In this document: positions 18,111 through 25,467 of the stretch, piece after piece
Position numbering within the stretch: the first letter of the stretch is position 1
Layout of the letters: every line of letters begins with the position of its first letter
Assembly (NCBI RefSeq): GCF_000735605.1
Contig: NZ_JPKG01000032.1
Location: 51,790 to 115,789 of the forward strand
Reading direction: 5' to 3'
Length of the DNA stretch: 64,000 bases
DNA from: Allobosea sp. LC85
GTDB taxonomy: Bacteria > Pseudomonadota > Alphaproteobacteria > Rhizobiales > Beijerinckiaceae
Program-made: the position numbers and the translations under genes
Notes under the pieces: model-generated
Told to the model about the DNA's origin: nothing
The model's database searches: none
Seen by the model: the letters and a program-made list of their open reading frames with translations, nothing else

Positions 18111-19385
18111 ATGGACTTCGCCTATTCCGCCAAGGTCGAAGAGCTGCGCTCACGGTTGCAGGCGTTCATCGATGCCCATGTCCAGCCGGCCGACGCCGCG
18201 TGGAAGCATGAGGTCGAGGCCGGTCGCTATCCGCTGGCGCTGATCGACGGGCTGAAGGAGAAGGCGAAATCCGAGGGCCTGTGGAACCTGTTCCTGCCGG
18301 CGCTGAAGCCCGACGAGCCCGGCACGCGGCTGAGCAATCTGGAATACGCCCCCCTGGCGGAGATCATGGGCCGGATCTTCTGGTCGTCGGAGGTGTTCAA
18401 CTGCAACGCCCCGGACACCGGCAACATGGAGATTCTGCACATGTTCGCGACGCCGGTGCAGCGCGAGCGCTTCCTCGTGCCGCTGATGAAGGGCGAGATC
18501 CGCTCCTGCGTCGGCATCACCGAGCCCGGCGTCGCCTCTTCCGATCCGACCAATCTGCAGACCACGATCACCCGCGACGGCGACGACTATGTCATCAACG
18601 GCCGGAAATGGTGGACCACCGGCGCCCTGCATCCGAACGTCAAATTCTGCATCGTCATGGGTCTCTCGGACACGCGCCCGGAGGCCGATCCGCACAAGCG
18701 CCATTCCATGGTGATCGTGCCGATGGATACGCCGGGCGTGACCGTGATGCGCAATCTGCCGCTCCTCAACCACCATTCGCCGGAAGGCCATACCGAAACG
18801 GATTTCGACAATGTCCGCGTCCCGGCCGCCAACATGCTCGGGGAGGAAGGCGCCGGCTTCGCACTGGCACAGGCGCGGCTCGGGCCCGGCCGCATCCACC
18901 ACTGCATGCGCACGATCGGCCAATGCGAGGTCGCGCTCGAACTGATGGTCGAGCGCGCGCTGCAGCGGAAAGCCTTTGGTCGCCATCTCTCCGACTATGC
19001 CAATGTCCAGGACTGGATTGCCGAAGGGCGCATGGAGATCGACCAGGCGCGGCTGCTCTGCCTGCGCGCCGCCTGGATGATGGACAAGCACGGCAACAAG
19101 GCCGCCCGCACCGAGGTCTCATCCATCAAGGTCGTGGCGACGCGGCTGCAGACGAAGATCGCCGACCGGGCGATGCAGGTCTTCGGCGCGGCCGGTCTCT
19201 CCAACGATACGCCGCTCGCCTTCATCTATAGCTGGGGCCGGGCGTTGCGCTTCATCGACGGGCCGGACGAGGTGCATCTGCGCACCGTGGCTCGTGCCGA
19301 GATCAAGAAGCGGCAGGCCAGCAATCGCAGCACGATGGCCGAGCAGGGCGTGACGATGCCTCACGTGAAATTGACGGTGGCGTAG
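18111..19385 (+). CDS. Acyl-CoA dehydrogenase (ACAD10/11-like)
   Basis: 424 residues. It starts 12 bases after the kinase gene, so the two are an operon. Typical flavin and substrate motifs are GITEPGVASSDPTNLQTTI, the WWTTG strand (INGRKWWTTGALHPNVKF), and the C-terminal QVFGAAGLSNDTPLAFIYSW with the final IDGPDEVHLRTVARAEIKK. The last is characteristic of ACAD10/11-related dehydrogenases. It probably oxidises the product made by the kinase partner, feeding hydroxylated or branched acyl-CoAs to beta-oxidation. The exact substrate is not readable. Confidence 0.9.
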   Translation: MDFAYSAKVEELRSRLQAFIDAHVQPADAAWKHEVEAGRYPLALIDGLKEKAKSEGLWNLFLPALKPDEPGTRLSNLEYAPLAEIMGRIFWSSEVFNCNAPDTGNMEILHMFATPVQRERFLVPLMKGEIRSCVGITEPGVASSDPTNLQTTITRDGDDYVINGRKWWTTGALHPNVKFCIVMGLSDTRPEADPHKRHSMVIVPMDTPGVTVMRNLPLLNHHSPEGHTETDFDNVRVPAANMLGEEGAGFALAQARLGPGRIHHCMRTIGQCEVALELMVERALQRKAFGRHLSDYANVQDWIAEGRMEIDQARLLCLRAAWMMDKHGNKAARTEVSSIKVVATRLQTKIADRAMQVFGAAGLSNDTPLAFIYSWGRALRFIDGPDEVHLRTVARAEIKKRQASNRSTMAEQGVTMPHVKLTVA

Positions 19386-19437
19386 ACACCGCTCATCTGG
19401 GGGCGCCAGCCGCTGCCCGAACCTCTCGCGAGCGACC

Positions 19438-19546
19438 GACTACTTCATGTGCGGCCGGCCAAACCCATGGTCGAGGGTCTTATCGCCGATCTCAGGAAGG
19501 CGGGCGTGTCCCGCGCGCGCATCCATACCGAGGGCCTTCGCATTTC
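19438..19546 (+). pseudogene. Remnant of a flavin/ferredoxin reductase C-terminus
   Basis: In one frame DYFMCG is encoded at 19438-19455; after a shift, PMVEGLIADLRKAG, then RARIHTEGLRI, follows to about 19546. Together these resemble the NAD-binding C-terminal end of 2Fe-2S flavoprotein reductases (CGP-PMVE-LI-DL---GV---RIHTE). Nothing else of the gene remains. It lies just upstream of a toxin-antitoxin pair, suggesting that the pair landed in an eroded gene. The assignment rests on about 30 residues. Confidence 0.45.
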
Positions 19547-19611
19547 GCCGACGCCATGCATCGGCTTCGCGAGCAGTCCGGAAACGGCATCGCCCTTGCT
19601 CGGCGCGGAGA

Positions 19612-19635
19612 CCTTAGCTATCATCTTAGCTAAGG
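19612..19635 (+). promoter_or_regulatory. Perfect inverted repeat upstream of the antitoxin (candidate autoregulatory operator)
   Basis: CCTTAGCTA (19612-19620) and TAGCTAAGG (19627-19635) are a perfect 9-bp inverted repeat separated by TCATCT. It ends inside the AAGGAG ribosome binding site (19632-19637) and includes a possible -10 box. The position fits the autorepression known for Phd/YefM-type antitoxins. Confidence 0.7.
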
Positions 19636-19643
19636 AGATGCTC

Positions 19644-19877
19644 ATGGCCCAGTTCTCGGTTCACGATGCCAAGACCAACCTGTCCAAACTGATCGCAGAC
19701 GCACTTGAGGGCGCAGATGTGGTCATTGCCCGTGGCAACGTGCCGGTCGTACGCCTGGTGCCGGTCGCGCCGCGCGGCAAGCGGCGCTTTGGAGCACTCA
19801 AGGGAAAGATCGCCGTCGATGCGCGCTTTGACGAGCCGTTGCCCGAGAATGAACTCGGGGGGTGGAATCTCGCTTGA
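19644..19877 (+). CDS. Type II antitoxin, Phd/YefM family
   Basis: 77 residues. FSVHDAKTNLSKLIADALEG followed by ADVVIARGNVPVVRLVPV is the standard Phd/YefM N-terminal DNA-binding and dimerisation domain. The acidic C-terminal tail (DARFDEPLPENELGGWNLA) would wrap the toxin. AAGGAG six bases upstream selects ATG 19644 over ATG 19638, which abuts the site; a longer frame back to 19449 is not credible because it covers the inverted repeat and a pseudogene. It overlaps the toxin start by four bases. Confidence 0.9.
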   Translation: MAQFSVHDAKTNLSKLIADALEGADVVIARGNVPVVRLVPVAPRGKRRFGALKGKIAVDARFDEPLPENELGGWNLA

Positions 19878-20260
19878 GGCTGCTGCTCGATACCCATGCC
19901 CTGATCTGGTGGCTTGCGGGTGACGAGGCGTTGAGCCGCCGTGCCCGCGAGGCTATCGGGGACGAGGTCAACAGCATCGCCGTCAGCGCCGCCTCGGCCA
20001 TGGAGGTCGCCACCAAATTCCGCATTGGCAAGCTCCCTGACGCGGCGCTGCTCGCGCAGAACTTCGAGGCGATCATCGCCGATCAGGGCTTTGCCGAACT
20101 GGCGATCACCGTCCACCATGCCCTGCTAGCCGGTGCGATGAACATTGCGCACAAGGACCCGTTCGACCGCTTGCTCATTGCCCAAAGTCAATCCGAGGAC
20201 ATGGTGTTGATTTCGAACGAAGCACTATTCGACGGTTTCGCAGTCAAACGCCTTTGGTAG
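19874..20260 (+). CDS. Type II toxin, PIN-domain ribonuclease (VapC-like)
   Basis: 128 residues. It begins with the PIN-domain strand LRLLLDTHALIWWLAGDEAL carrying the first catalytic Asp. AASAMEVATKFRIGKL holds the Glu, and the later HKDPFDRLLIAQSQSEDMVL holds the remaining acidic residues. VapC-like toxins cleave RNA and are neutralised by the cognate antitoxin. The TTG at 19874 overlaps the antitoxin stop (TTGA), the usual coupling; GTG 19862 would add four residues. GGGGGG at 19856-19861 could serve either start. Confidence 0.88.
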   Translation: MRLLLDTHALIWWLAGDEALSRRAREAIGDEVNSIAVSAASAMEVATKFRIGKLPDAALLAQNFEAIIADQGFAELAITVHHALLAGAMNIAHKDPFDRLLIAQSQSEDMVLISNEALFDGFAVKRLW

Positions 20261-20587
20261 CGGGCTCCGATCCCACACGATAATCCGGACCTCTCAAGGT
20301 TCTGAAGAAATTGCAGAACACGAGCCGCTACCCGGACAAGGGATTGAGAGATTAGCGCACTGAAGCGCTTCTTTCTGGCATCGGGAAGAACGCGCGATTG
20401 CAGTGCCATTCAAATGACCAACTCTCGCCCGCAACCTGCGCGAGCATAGGGATAATTCGGGTGCATTTTACGTCAAGGCCGTTTCGAGCTGGATGCTGAC
20501 CCGTTCCAGAAAGCGGGTGGTTGAGCGCCACCACATCGTGCGAGTCTTCGTGCCACGCACCGCGCTCGTCCAAGAAGGCCAAAAGCC
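20261..20587. other. Non-coding stretch after the toxin-antitoxin pair
   Basis: 327 bases with no frame that resembles a known protein on either strand. It is less GC-rich than its surroundings and contains several stops in all frames around 20270-20420. I see no clear promoter or terminator. It may be eroded coding DNA from the same accessory patch as the toxin-antitoxin genes. Confidence 0.4.
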
Positions 20588-21322
20588 ATGCCCGCCGCAG
20601 CAAGACTGCCCGCCTCCTCCCTCGCATCGCGCGTCGACACGTTGCACTGGACCCGCATCGAGACGGAACTCGACTCGCATGGCGTCGGCCTGACCGGCCC
20701 CTTGCTCAGCCCGGACGAGTGCCGCGCGCTTTCCGCGCTCTATGACGACGAGAGCCGCTTCCGCAGCCGCATCGTCATGGCGCGTCACGGCTTTGGCAGC
20801 GGTGAGTACCAGTATTTCGCCCATCCGCTGCCGGAGACGCTCGCAGCCTTGCGGCCGGCCATCTATGAGCGCCTGGCCCCGATCGCCAACCGCTGGAACG
20901 AGACGCTTGGGATCGCCCAGCGCTATCCCGACGCGCTCGATGCCTTCCTGGCGCTCTGCCACGAGGCCGGGCAGGTCCGGCCGACGCCGCTGCTGCTGAA
21001 ATACGGCGCGGGCGACTATAACTGCTTGCACCAGGACCTTTACGGCGACCTGTTCTTCCCGTTCCAGATGGTGATCCTGCTCTCGCAACCCGGTGTCGAT
21101 TTCACCGGTGGCGAGTTCACCCTGGTCGAGCAGCGGCCGCGCATGCAGTCACGGCCCGAGGTCGTGCCGCTGGCACAGGGAGAAGCCGCGATCTTCGCCG
21201 TGCAGCATCGGCCGATGCGGGGTTCCCGCGGCACCTACCGCGTCAATCTCCGCCACGGCGTCAGCCGGGTGCGCTCGGGCGAGCGCTACACCACCGGGCT
21301 GATCTTTCACGACGCGCGCTGA
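20588..21322 (+). CDS. 2OG-Fe(II) oxygenase
   Basis: 244 residues. The Fe(II) ligands appear in the HxD motif of NCLHQDLYGDLFFPFQMVIL and the distal His of AIFAVQHRPMRGSRG. The 2-oxoglutarate-binding basic residue lies further on, in TYRVNLRHGVSRV. The intervening GVDFTGGEFTLVEQRPRMQS is the jelly-roll strand seen in prolyl-hydroxylase-like bacterial enzymes. The substrate is unknown; relatives are often annotated near DNA alkylation repair genes, but none is seen here. The transglutaminase-like gene downstream is convergent. Confidence 0.85.
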   Translation: MPAAARLPASSLASRVDTLHWTRIETELDSHGVGLTGPLLSPDECRALSALYDDESRFRSRIVMARHGFGSGEYQYFAHPLPETLAALRPAIYERLAPIANRWNETLGIAQRYPDALDAFLALCHEAGQVRPTPLLLKYGAGDYNCLHQDLYGDLFFPFQMVILLSQPGVDFTGGEFTLVEQRPRMQSRPEVVPLAQGEAAIFAVQHRPMRGSRGTYRVNLRHGVSRVRSGERYTTGLIFHDAR

Positions 21323-21360
21323 GGCATACGCGCTTCGCCACGGCGATGGCGCCTTCCGCG

Positions 21361-22038
21361 TCAACCCGAAGACGAGGCCTGCGCCTCCCGCTCCATGCTG
21401 CCGCGCAGCCCGCCGGGGACGCAGAGCTTCGGATAGAGCCGCAACATCTCGCGGATCAGGAATTTCACCGGCACGTCGAAGAAGCTGCCGTGCTGCGCGA
21501 CATAATCCATGAAACTGCGGCCCTGCCCGTCGAAGCTCTGCAGCAGCGCATCGCTCTTGCCGTCGAAGCCCAGAGTCGCGACGCCGAGCCTGTCGCAGAG
21601 GCGGGCGTTGAAGGTCGGCGAAGCCTTCAGCCAGCGCCCGTCGAGGAAAACCTCGGCATAGCCGTGATAGGCGAAGAGATTGGTGCCGACCGCCTCCAGC
21701 AGCCGCGGCGTGGCGAGATGGTTCTTGACGTCGGCTAGCCCGATGCGGGCGGGAATGCCGATGGCCCGACAATAGGCGGCATAGAGCGTGGCTTTGCCGA
21801 CGCAGTAGCCGATGCCGGCCGCCAGCACGGAACTGGCGCGATAGATCTCGGGATTCAGATAGTCGCCATAGGGGTCATAGCGGATGCCGTCGCGCACGGC
21901 CTGATAGAGAATGCCTGCCTGCTCGGCAGGGTCGCTGATGCCCGAGGTCAGCAGCTGCGCCTCCGCGATCACCATGGGATGGTCGCTGTCGACGAATTCG
22001 GCAGGGCTCGTGAAGAGAACGCGGTGGGAGTCCTGCAT
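21361..22038 (-). CDS. Transglutaminase-like cysteine protease family protein
   Basis: 225 residues. The transglutaminase-like core shows the nucleophile in SVLAAGIGYCVGKATLYAAY and the catalytic His in FAYHGYAEVFLDGRWLKASP. The third position is in SPTFN, where this subfamily has Asn or Asp. The N-terminal FTSPAEFVDSDHPMVIAEAQ and QAVRDGIRYDPYGDYL are typical of cytoplasmic bacterial members. AGGA lies nine bases before ATG 22038; ATG 22044 is an alternative. Module B of repeat copy 2 lies about 20 bases upstream of the start. The biological role is not known. Confidence 0.8.
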   Translation of the reverse strand: MQDSHRVLFTSPAEFVDSDHPMVIAEAQLLTSGISDPAEQAGILYQAVRDGIRYDPYGDYLNPEIYRASSVLAAGIGYCVGKATLYAAYCRAIGIPARIGLADVKNHLATPRLLEAVGTNLFAYHGYAEVFLDGRWLKASPTFNARLCDRLGVATLGFDGKSDALLQSFDGQGRSFMDYVAQHGSFFDVPVKFLIREMLRLYPKLCVPGGLRGSMEREAQASSSG

Positions 22039-22058
22039 TGTCATCAATCCTCGAAGGT

Positions 22059-22157
22059 ATCGGCCCGAAAAGTGGATTGCGGTTTTCGGGGCAGCCGATG
22101 CAAACACAAAAAGGTTAGATCATCGGACCGGACATCGTATCCGGTCCGATGATCTAA
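22059..22157 (-). repeat. Composite palindromic repeat, copy 2 (inverted orientation)
   Basis: Module B (22059-22101) reads leftward and module A (22115-22157) is the long palindrome with arms GATCATCGGACCGG and CCGGTCCGATGATC around ACATCGTAT. The TAG stop of the downstream-reading enoyl-CoA hydratase gene (complement of 22154-22156) is supplied by the A arm. B lies a short distance upstream of the transglutaminase-like gene start. Confidence 0.9.
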
Positions 22158-22945
22158 AGGCCGGTGAACCGGGCTGGCCGCTTCTCCAGAAAGGCCGAGA
22201 CACCCTCGCCGAAATCCGCGGTCCGGGTCGAGGCGTGGAAGGCGTCGCGCTCGGCGTCGAGCTGGTCGCCAAGTGAATGACTGAGCGAAGCGCCGAGCAG
22301 CGCCTTGATGCGGCCATAGGCCTGGGTCGGCCCGGCGGCAAGCCTGCGCGCCAGCGTCATGCCCTCGGCATCGAGGATCTCGGCCGGCACGGTGCGATTG
22401 ATCAGGCCGAGCCGCAGCGCCTCGCCGGCATCGATCGTCTCGGCCAGCAGAGCCAGCTCCTTTGCCTTCTTCATGCCGACGATGCGCGGCAGATGATAGG
22501 TCCCAGACCCATCCGGGGTCGCGCCGATCCGAGCATAGGCCAGCGTGAATTTCGCGCTTTCGGCCGCGATCGCGAGATCGCAGGCAAGCGCCAGGCTGAA
22601 TCCGGCTCCGGCCACTGCACCATGCAGGCAGGCGATCGCAGGCTGCGGCAACTCATCGAGCCGCTTCAGCCCGGCATGCAACGGCCTGATGATCGCCTCG
22701 ATCGCGGCCTCGGGGTCGCCACCAGCGGTGAACTGCGAGACGTCGCCACCGGCACAAAAGCCCCTGCCCGCGCCCTTCAGCAGGATGGCGCGGACATCCC
22801 GCCGCGCCGCGATCTCCTCGATCCGGGCCAGGAAGGTTTCGGCCATGGCCGCATCGAACGCGTTCAGCACGTCGGGACGGTTCAGCGTCAGCACTGCGAC
22901 GCCGGCATCGACGGCCAACAGGATGGAACTGGAAGGATCAATCAT
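22154..22945 (-). CDS. Enoyl-CoA hydratase/isomerase (PaaG-like)
   Basis: 263 residues of the crotonase fold. The first half has VAVLTLNRPDVLNAFDAAMA and the oxyanion-hole loop KGAGRGFCAGGDVSQF. The second carries CLHGAVAGAGFSLALACDLA and FTLAYARIGATPDGSGTYHL, with the Asp typical of PaaG-like isomerases and hydratases. It probably acts on unsaturated acyl-CoA intermediates of fatty or aromatic acid catabolism. The ATG at 22945 gives the family-length protein; a frame open to 23080 adds unconserved residues. Its stop codon lies within a palindromic repeat. Confidence 0.85.
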   Translation of the reverse strand: MIDPSSSILLAVDAGVAVLTLNRPDVLNAFDAAMAETFLARIEEIAARRDVRAILLKGAGRGFCAGGDVSQFTAGGDPEAAIEAIIRPLHAGLKRLDELPQPAIACLHGAVAGAGFSLALACDLAIAAESAKFTLAYARIGATPDGSGTYHLPRIVGMKKAKELALLAETIDAGEALRLGLINRTVPAEILDAEGMTLARRLAAGPTQAYGRIKALLGASLSHSLGDQLDAERDAFHASTRTADFGEGVSAFLEKRPARFTGL

Positions 22946-23104
22946 CGGCAGGTTCCGGAGCGGCGACTGCCCCGGTTCTACCATGGGCATTTCGGCCTGC
23001 GGCACTCCGAATCCTGCGCAGGGGGAGCGCAGAAATGCTCGCAAGGCAAGCGCGAAGCCCCGGAAGCCCTCTGCGATCAAAGAGCCCCCGGACTTCTCCC
23101 CTCG

Positions 23105-23204
23105 TTAGATCATCGGACCGGAAATCGTATCCGGTCCGATGATCTAACCTCTTGTATTTGCATCGGCTTTCTCGAAAATCGCGATCCACTTTTCGGGCCA
23201 ATGC
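23105..23204 (+). repeat. Composite palindromic repeat, copy 3
   Basis: Module A at 23105-23147 is a 17-bp perfect stem including the outer TTA/TAA (arms GATCATCGGACCGG and CCGGTCCGATGATC, loop AAATCGTAT). Module B at 23160-23204 begins GCATCGGCTTTCTCGAAAA and ends TTTTCGGGCCAATGC. The stop codon of the leftward aminotransferase gene (complement of 23206-23208) begins one base after B. Confidence 0.92.
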
Positions 23205-23205
23205 T

Positions 23206-24405
23206 TTAGGCAACCGCAACCTTCGGTTTATTGGCCTCCTCGCGGGTTTCGAGCGCCGCCATCGCTGCCTGCACGCCGCCGCTGCGATGCGGCACGCCGG
23301 CAGCCGCCAGCCCCATCTCGACGCCGGACAGCGCGCCAAGCAGGGTCAGCTCGTTGCATTCGCCGAGATGGCCGATCCGGAAGACCTTGCCGGCGACCTT
23401 GCCGAGGCCGGAGCCGAGCGAGATGTTGAACTTCTCGAGCGTCACCTTGCGGTAATGGTCGGCATCATGGCTCGGCGGCATCAGCACGGCGGTCAGCACC
23501 GGCGAATATTCCGCCGAGTTCTCGCAGAGGATGTCCAGGCCCCAGGCCTTCACCGCGGCGCGCGTCGCCGCGGCAAGACGCTCGTGGCGGGCGAAGACAG
23601 CGTCCAGCCCCTCCTCATGCAACATCCTGACGGCTTCGCGCAGGCCATAGAGCAGGTTCGTCGCCGGCGTGTAGGGGAAGAAGCCATTGGCGTTGATCTT
23701 GACCATCTCCTGCCAGTCCCAATAGGAGCGCGGCATCGTGTTGGCCCGGGAGGCGGCCATCGCCTTTTCCGAGATCGCGTTGAAGCTGAGGCCCGGCGGC
23801 AGCATCAGGCCCTTCTGCGAACCCGAGACCGTGACATCGACCTGCCATTCGTCGTGTCGGTAGTCGACCGAGGCGAGCGAGGAGATGGTGTCGACCATGA
23901 AGAGCGCCGGGTGCCCGGCCTTGTCGATCGCCTTGCGGATCTCGGCGATCCGGCTGGTCGAGCCGGTGGAGGTCTCGTTATGGACGACCATCACCGCCTT
24001 GATCTTGTGGCCGCGATCCTCGGCCAGCTTCGCTTCGATCGCGGCCGGGTCGGCGCCGCGGCGCCAGTCGCCCGGAATGAAATCGACCTCGATGCCGAAA
24101 CGCCCGGCGATCTGGCGCCAGAGCGTGGCGAAATGGCCGGTCTCGGCCATCAGCACGGTGTCGCCCGGCGAGAGCGCATTGACGATCGCCGCTTCCCAGG
24201 CCCCGGTCCCGGAGGACGGATAGATCACCACCGGCTGGCTGGTCTTGAACACCGACCTGGCGCCGGCGAGCACCTCGCGCCCGAGCTTCGCGAACTCGGC
24301 ACTGCGATGATCGATCACCGGCATGTCCATGGCCCGCAGGATCCGGTCGGGAACCGGGCTGGGGCCGGGAATCTGAAGGAAATGGCGGCCCTGCTGCGAT
24401 GCCAT
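23206..24405 (-). CDS. Serine/alanine-glyoxylate aminotransferase (class V)
   Basis: 399 residues of a PLP-dependent class V aminotransferase. LQIPGPSPVPDRILRAMDMP at the N-terminus, the cofactor region YPSSGTGAWEAAIVNALSPG, and the Schiff-base lysine in VSGSQKGLMLPPGLSFNAIS identify the serine-glyoxylate/alanine-glyoxylate branch. It transfers the amino group of serine or alanine to glyoxylate, making glycine plus hydroxypyruvate or pyruvate; the serine cycle uses this reaction. It is divergent from a GntR regulator, with a shared 159-base control region, so co-regulation with the tct cluster is plausible. Confidence 0.9.
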   Translation of the reverse strand: MASQQGRHFLQIPGPSPVPDRILRAMDMPVIDHRSAEFAKLGREVLAGARSVFKTSQPVVIYPSSGTGAWEAAIVNALSPGDTVLMAETGHFATLWRQIAGRFGIEVDFIPGDWRRGADPAAIEAKLAEDRGHKIKAVMVVHNETSTGSTSRIAEIRKAIDKAGHPALFMVDTISSLASVDYRHDEWQVDVTVSGSQKGLMLPPGLSFNAISEKAMAASRANTMPRSYWDWQEMVKINANGFFPYTPATNLLYGLREAVRMLHEEGLDAVFARHERLAAATRAAVKAWGLDILCENSAEYSPVLTAVLMPPSHDADHYRKVTLEKFNISLGSGLGKVAGKVFRIGHLGECNELTLLGALSGVEMGLAAAGVPHRSGGVQAAMAALETREEANKPKVAVA

Positions 24406-24466
24406 GGCGATAACTCCCTCTTCGGACGTGGCGGCGCTTCAGGCTCGCCGCTCGTGATCGGCGATG

Positions 24467-24477
24467 TTTTGCATTCA
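24467..24477. promoter_or_regulatory. TTTTGCATTCA motif, candidate GntR operator
   Basis: This 11-mer lies in the divergent spacer between the aminotransferase and the GntR gene, just upstream of the GntR -35 box. It occurs again in reverse orientation at 25395-25405, ahead of tctC. Sharing by the two intergenic regions that flank the regulator suggests an operator half; this is inference. Confidence 0.35.
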
Positions 24478-24486
24478 TTTTTGTCT

Positions 24487-24515
24487 TTGGCAACACCGTT
24501 CGCGCGTGCAATAAT
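24487..24515 (+). promoter_or_regulatory. Sigma-70-type promoter of the GntR gene
   Basis: TTGGCA (24487-24492) and AATAAT (24510-24515) are separated by exactly 17 bases, placing the transcript start near 24522, about 43 bases before the ATG. Confidence 0.6.
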
Positions 24516-24564
24516 ATGCTGGTCGATCTCGACAGGAGACCATCCACTCGCGTAGCAAACCAGT

Positions 24565-25302
24565 ATGACGAACATCGCCCTCGACGCCGAAACGATCGAA
24601 AGCCCATCGCTGCGACGCGAGGACGGCGCCGGGCAGACATCGCTGCATGGCGAACTCCTGGCAGCACTGCGCGACTATATCGTCGAGGGCAATCTCGCCG
24701 ATGGCGCGCGCGTGCCCGAGCGTCTGCTCTGCAACCGCTTCGGCATCTCACGCACGCCGCTGCGCGAGGCGCTCAAGGTCCTGGCCGCAGAAGGGCTGAT
24801 CGAGCTCCTGCCCAATCGCGGCGCACGCGTGCGCGCCCTGAGCGCCGACGATCTGCGCGAATTGTTCGACGTGATGGGCGGGCTGGAAGCCCTGGCGGGG
24901 CGGCTGGCCTGCGAACGCATCAGCGACGAGGACATCGCCGAAATCGAGCAGATTCACCACGAGATGTACCGCTTCTACCTGCGGCGCGACATGCACGGCT
25001 ATTTCCAGTGCAACCAGGACATCCACCGCATGATCGTCGCTGCCGCCGGCAACGCGACGCTCAGCGCGACCTATAACAGCATTGCCGGCCGCATCCGGCG
25101 CGTGCGCTATTCCGCCAATCTCGACAAGGAGCGCGATCGCTGGGGCGAGGCGATGCGCGAGCACGAGGCCATCCTCGATGCCCTGCGGCGACGCGCCGGC
25201 AGCGAACTCAGCGACATCATGTTCCTGCATCTGCGCAACAAGCGAAAAGCCGCGCAGCATCAGAGCGCCGCGCAGACCGGCGACGAAAGCAGCTCCACCT
25301 GA
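24565..25302 (+). CDS. GntR-family transcriptional regulator (FCD/FadR subfamily)
   Basis: 245 residues. The N-terminal winged helix has the GntR pattern LLAALRDYIVEGNLADGARV, then CNRFGISRTPLREALKVLA and LIELLPNRGARVRALS. The helical FCD ligand domain follows, with DIHRMIVAAAGN contributing metal-binding His/Asp and MREHEAILDALRRR the last. Members respond to carboxylates or sugar acids and usually repress adjacent uptake and catabolic genes; here those are tctCBA, a 2-hydroxyacid dehydrogenase and the divergent aminotransferase. A good promoter precedes it. There is no clear ribosome binding site at ATG 24565. Confidence 0.9.
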   Translation: MTNIALDAETIESPSLRREDGAGQTSLHGELLAALRDYIVEGNLADGARVPERLLCNRFGISRTPLREALKVLAAEGLIELLPNRGARVRALSADDLRELFDVMGGLEALAGRLACERISDEDIAEIEQIHHEMYRFYLRRDMHGYFQCNQDIHRMIVAAAGNATLSATYNSIAGRIRRVRYSANLDKERDRWGEAMREHEAILDALRRRAGSELSDIMFLHLRNKRKAAQHQSAAQTGDESSST

Positions 25303-25394
25303 CTCCAACACCAGCCTGAGAATTGGCTGACGTTGATGCAGGACGACAACCGGATACTGCTCGTCGTCAATCCGGCTAGCATCATTTTTCAGAT

Positions 25395-25405
25395 TGAATG
25401 CAAAA
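25395..25405. promoter_or_regulatory. TGAATGCAAAA motif ahead of tctC, candidate GntR operator
   Basis: This is the reverse complement of the 11-mer at 24467-24477. It is followed by an AT-rich run ending near 25417, and lies about 65 bases before the tctC start, a sensible operator position. Confidence 0.35.
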
Positions 25406-25467
25406 TTTTTTGATTCTAGGCTCTCGCCACGGCGCCGACAGAGCGCGTTGCAGGGAGGTTGGAAGAC

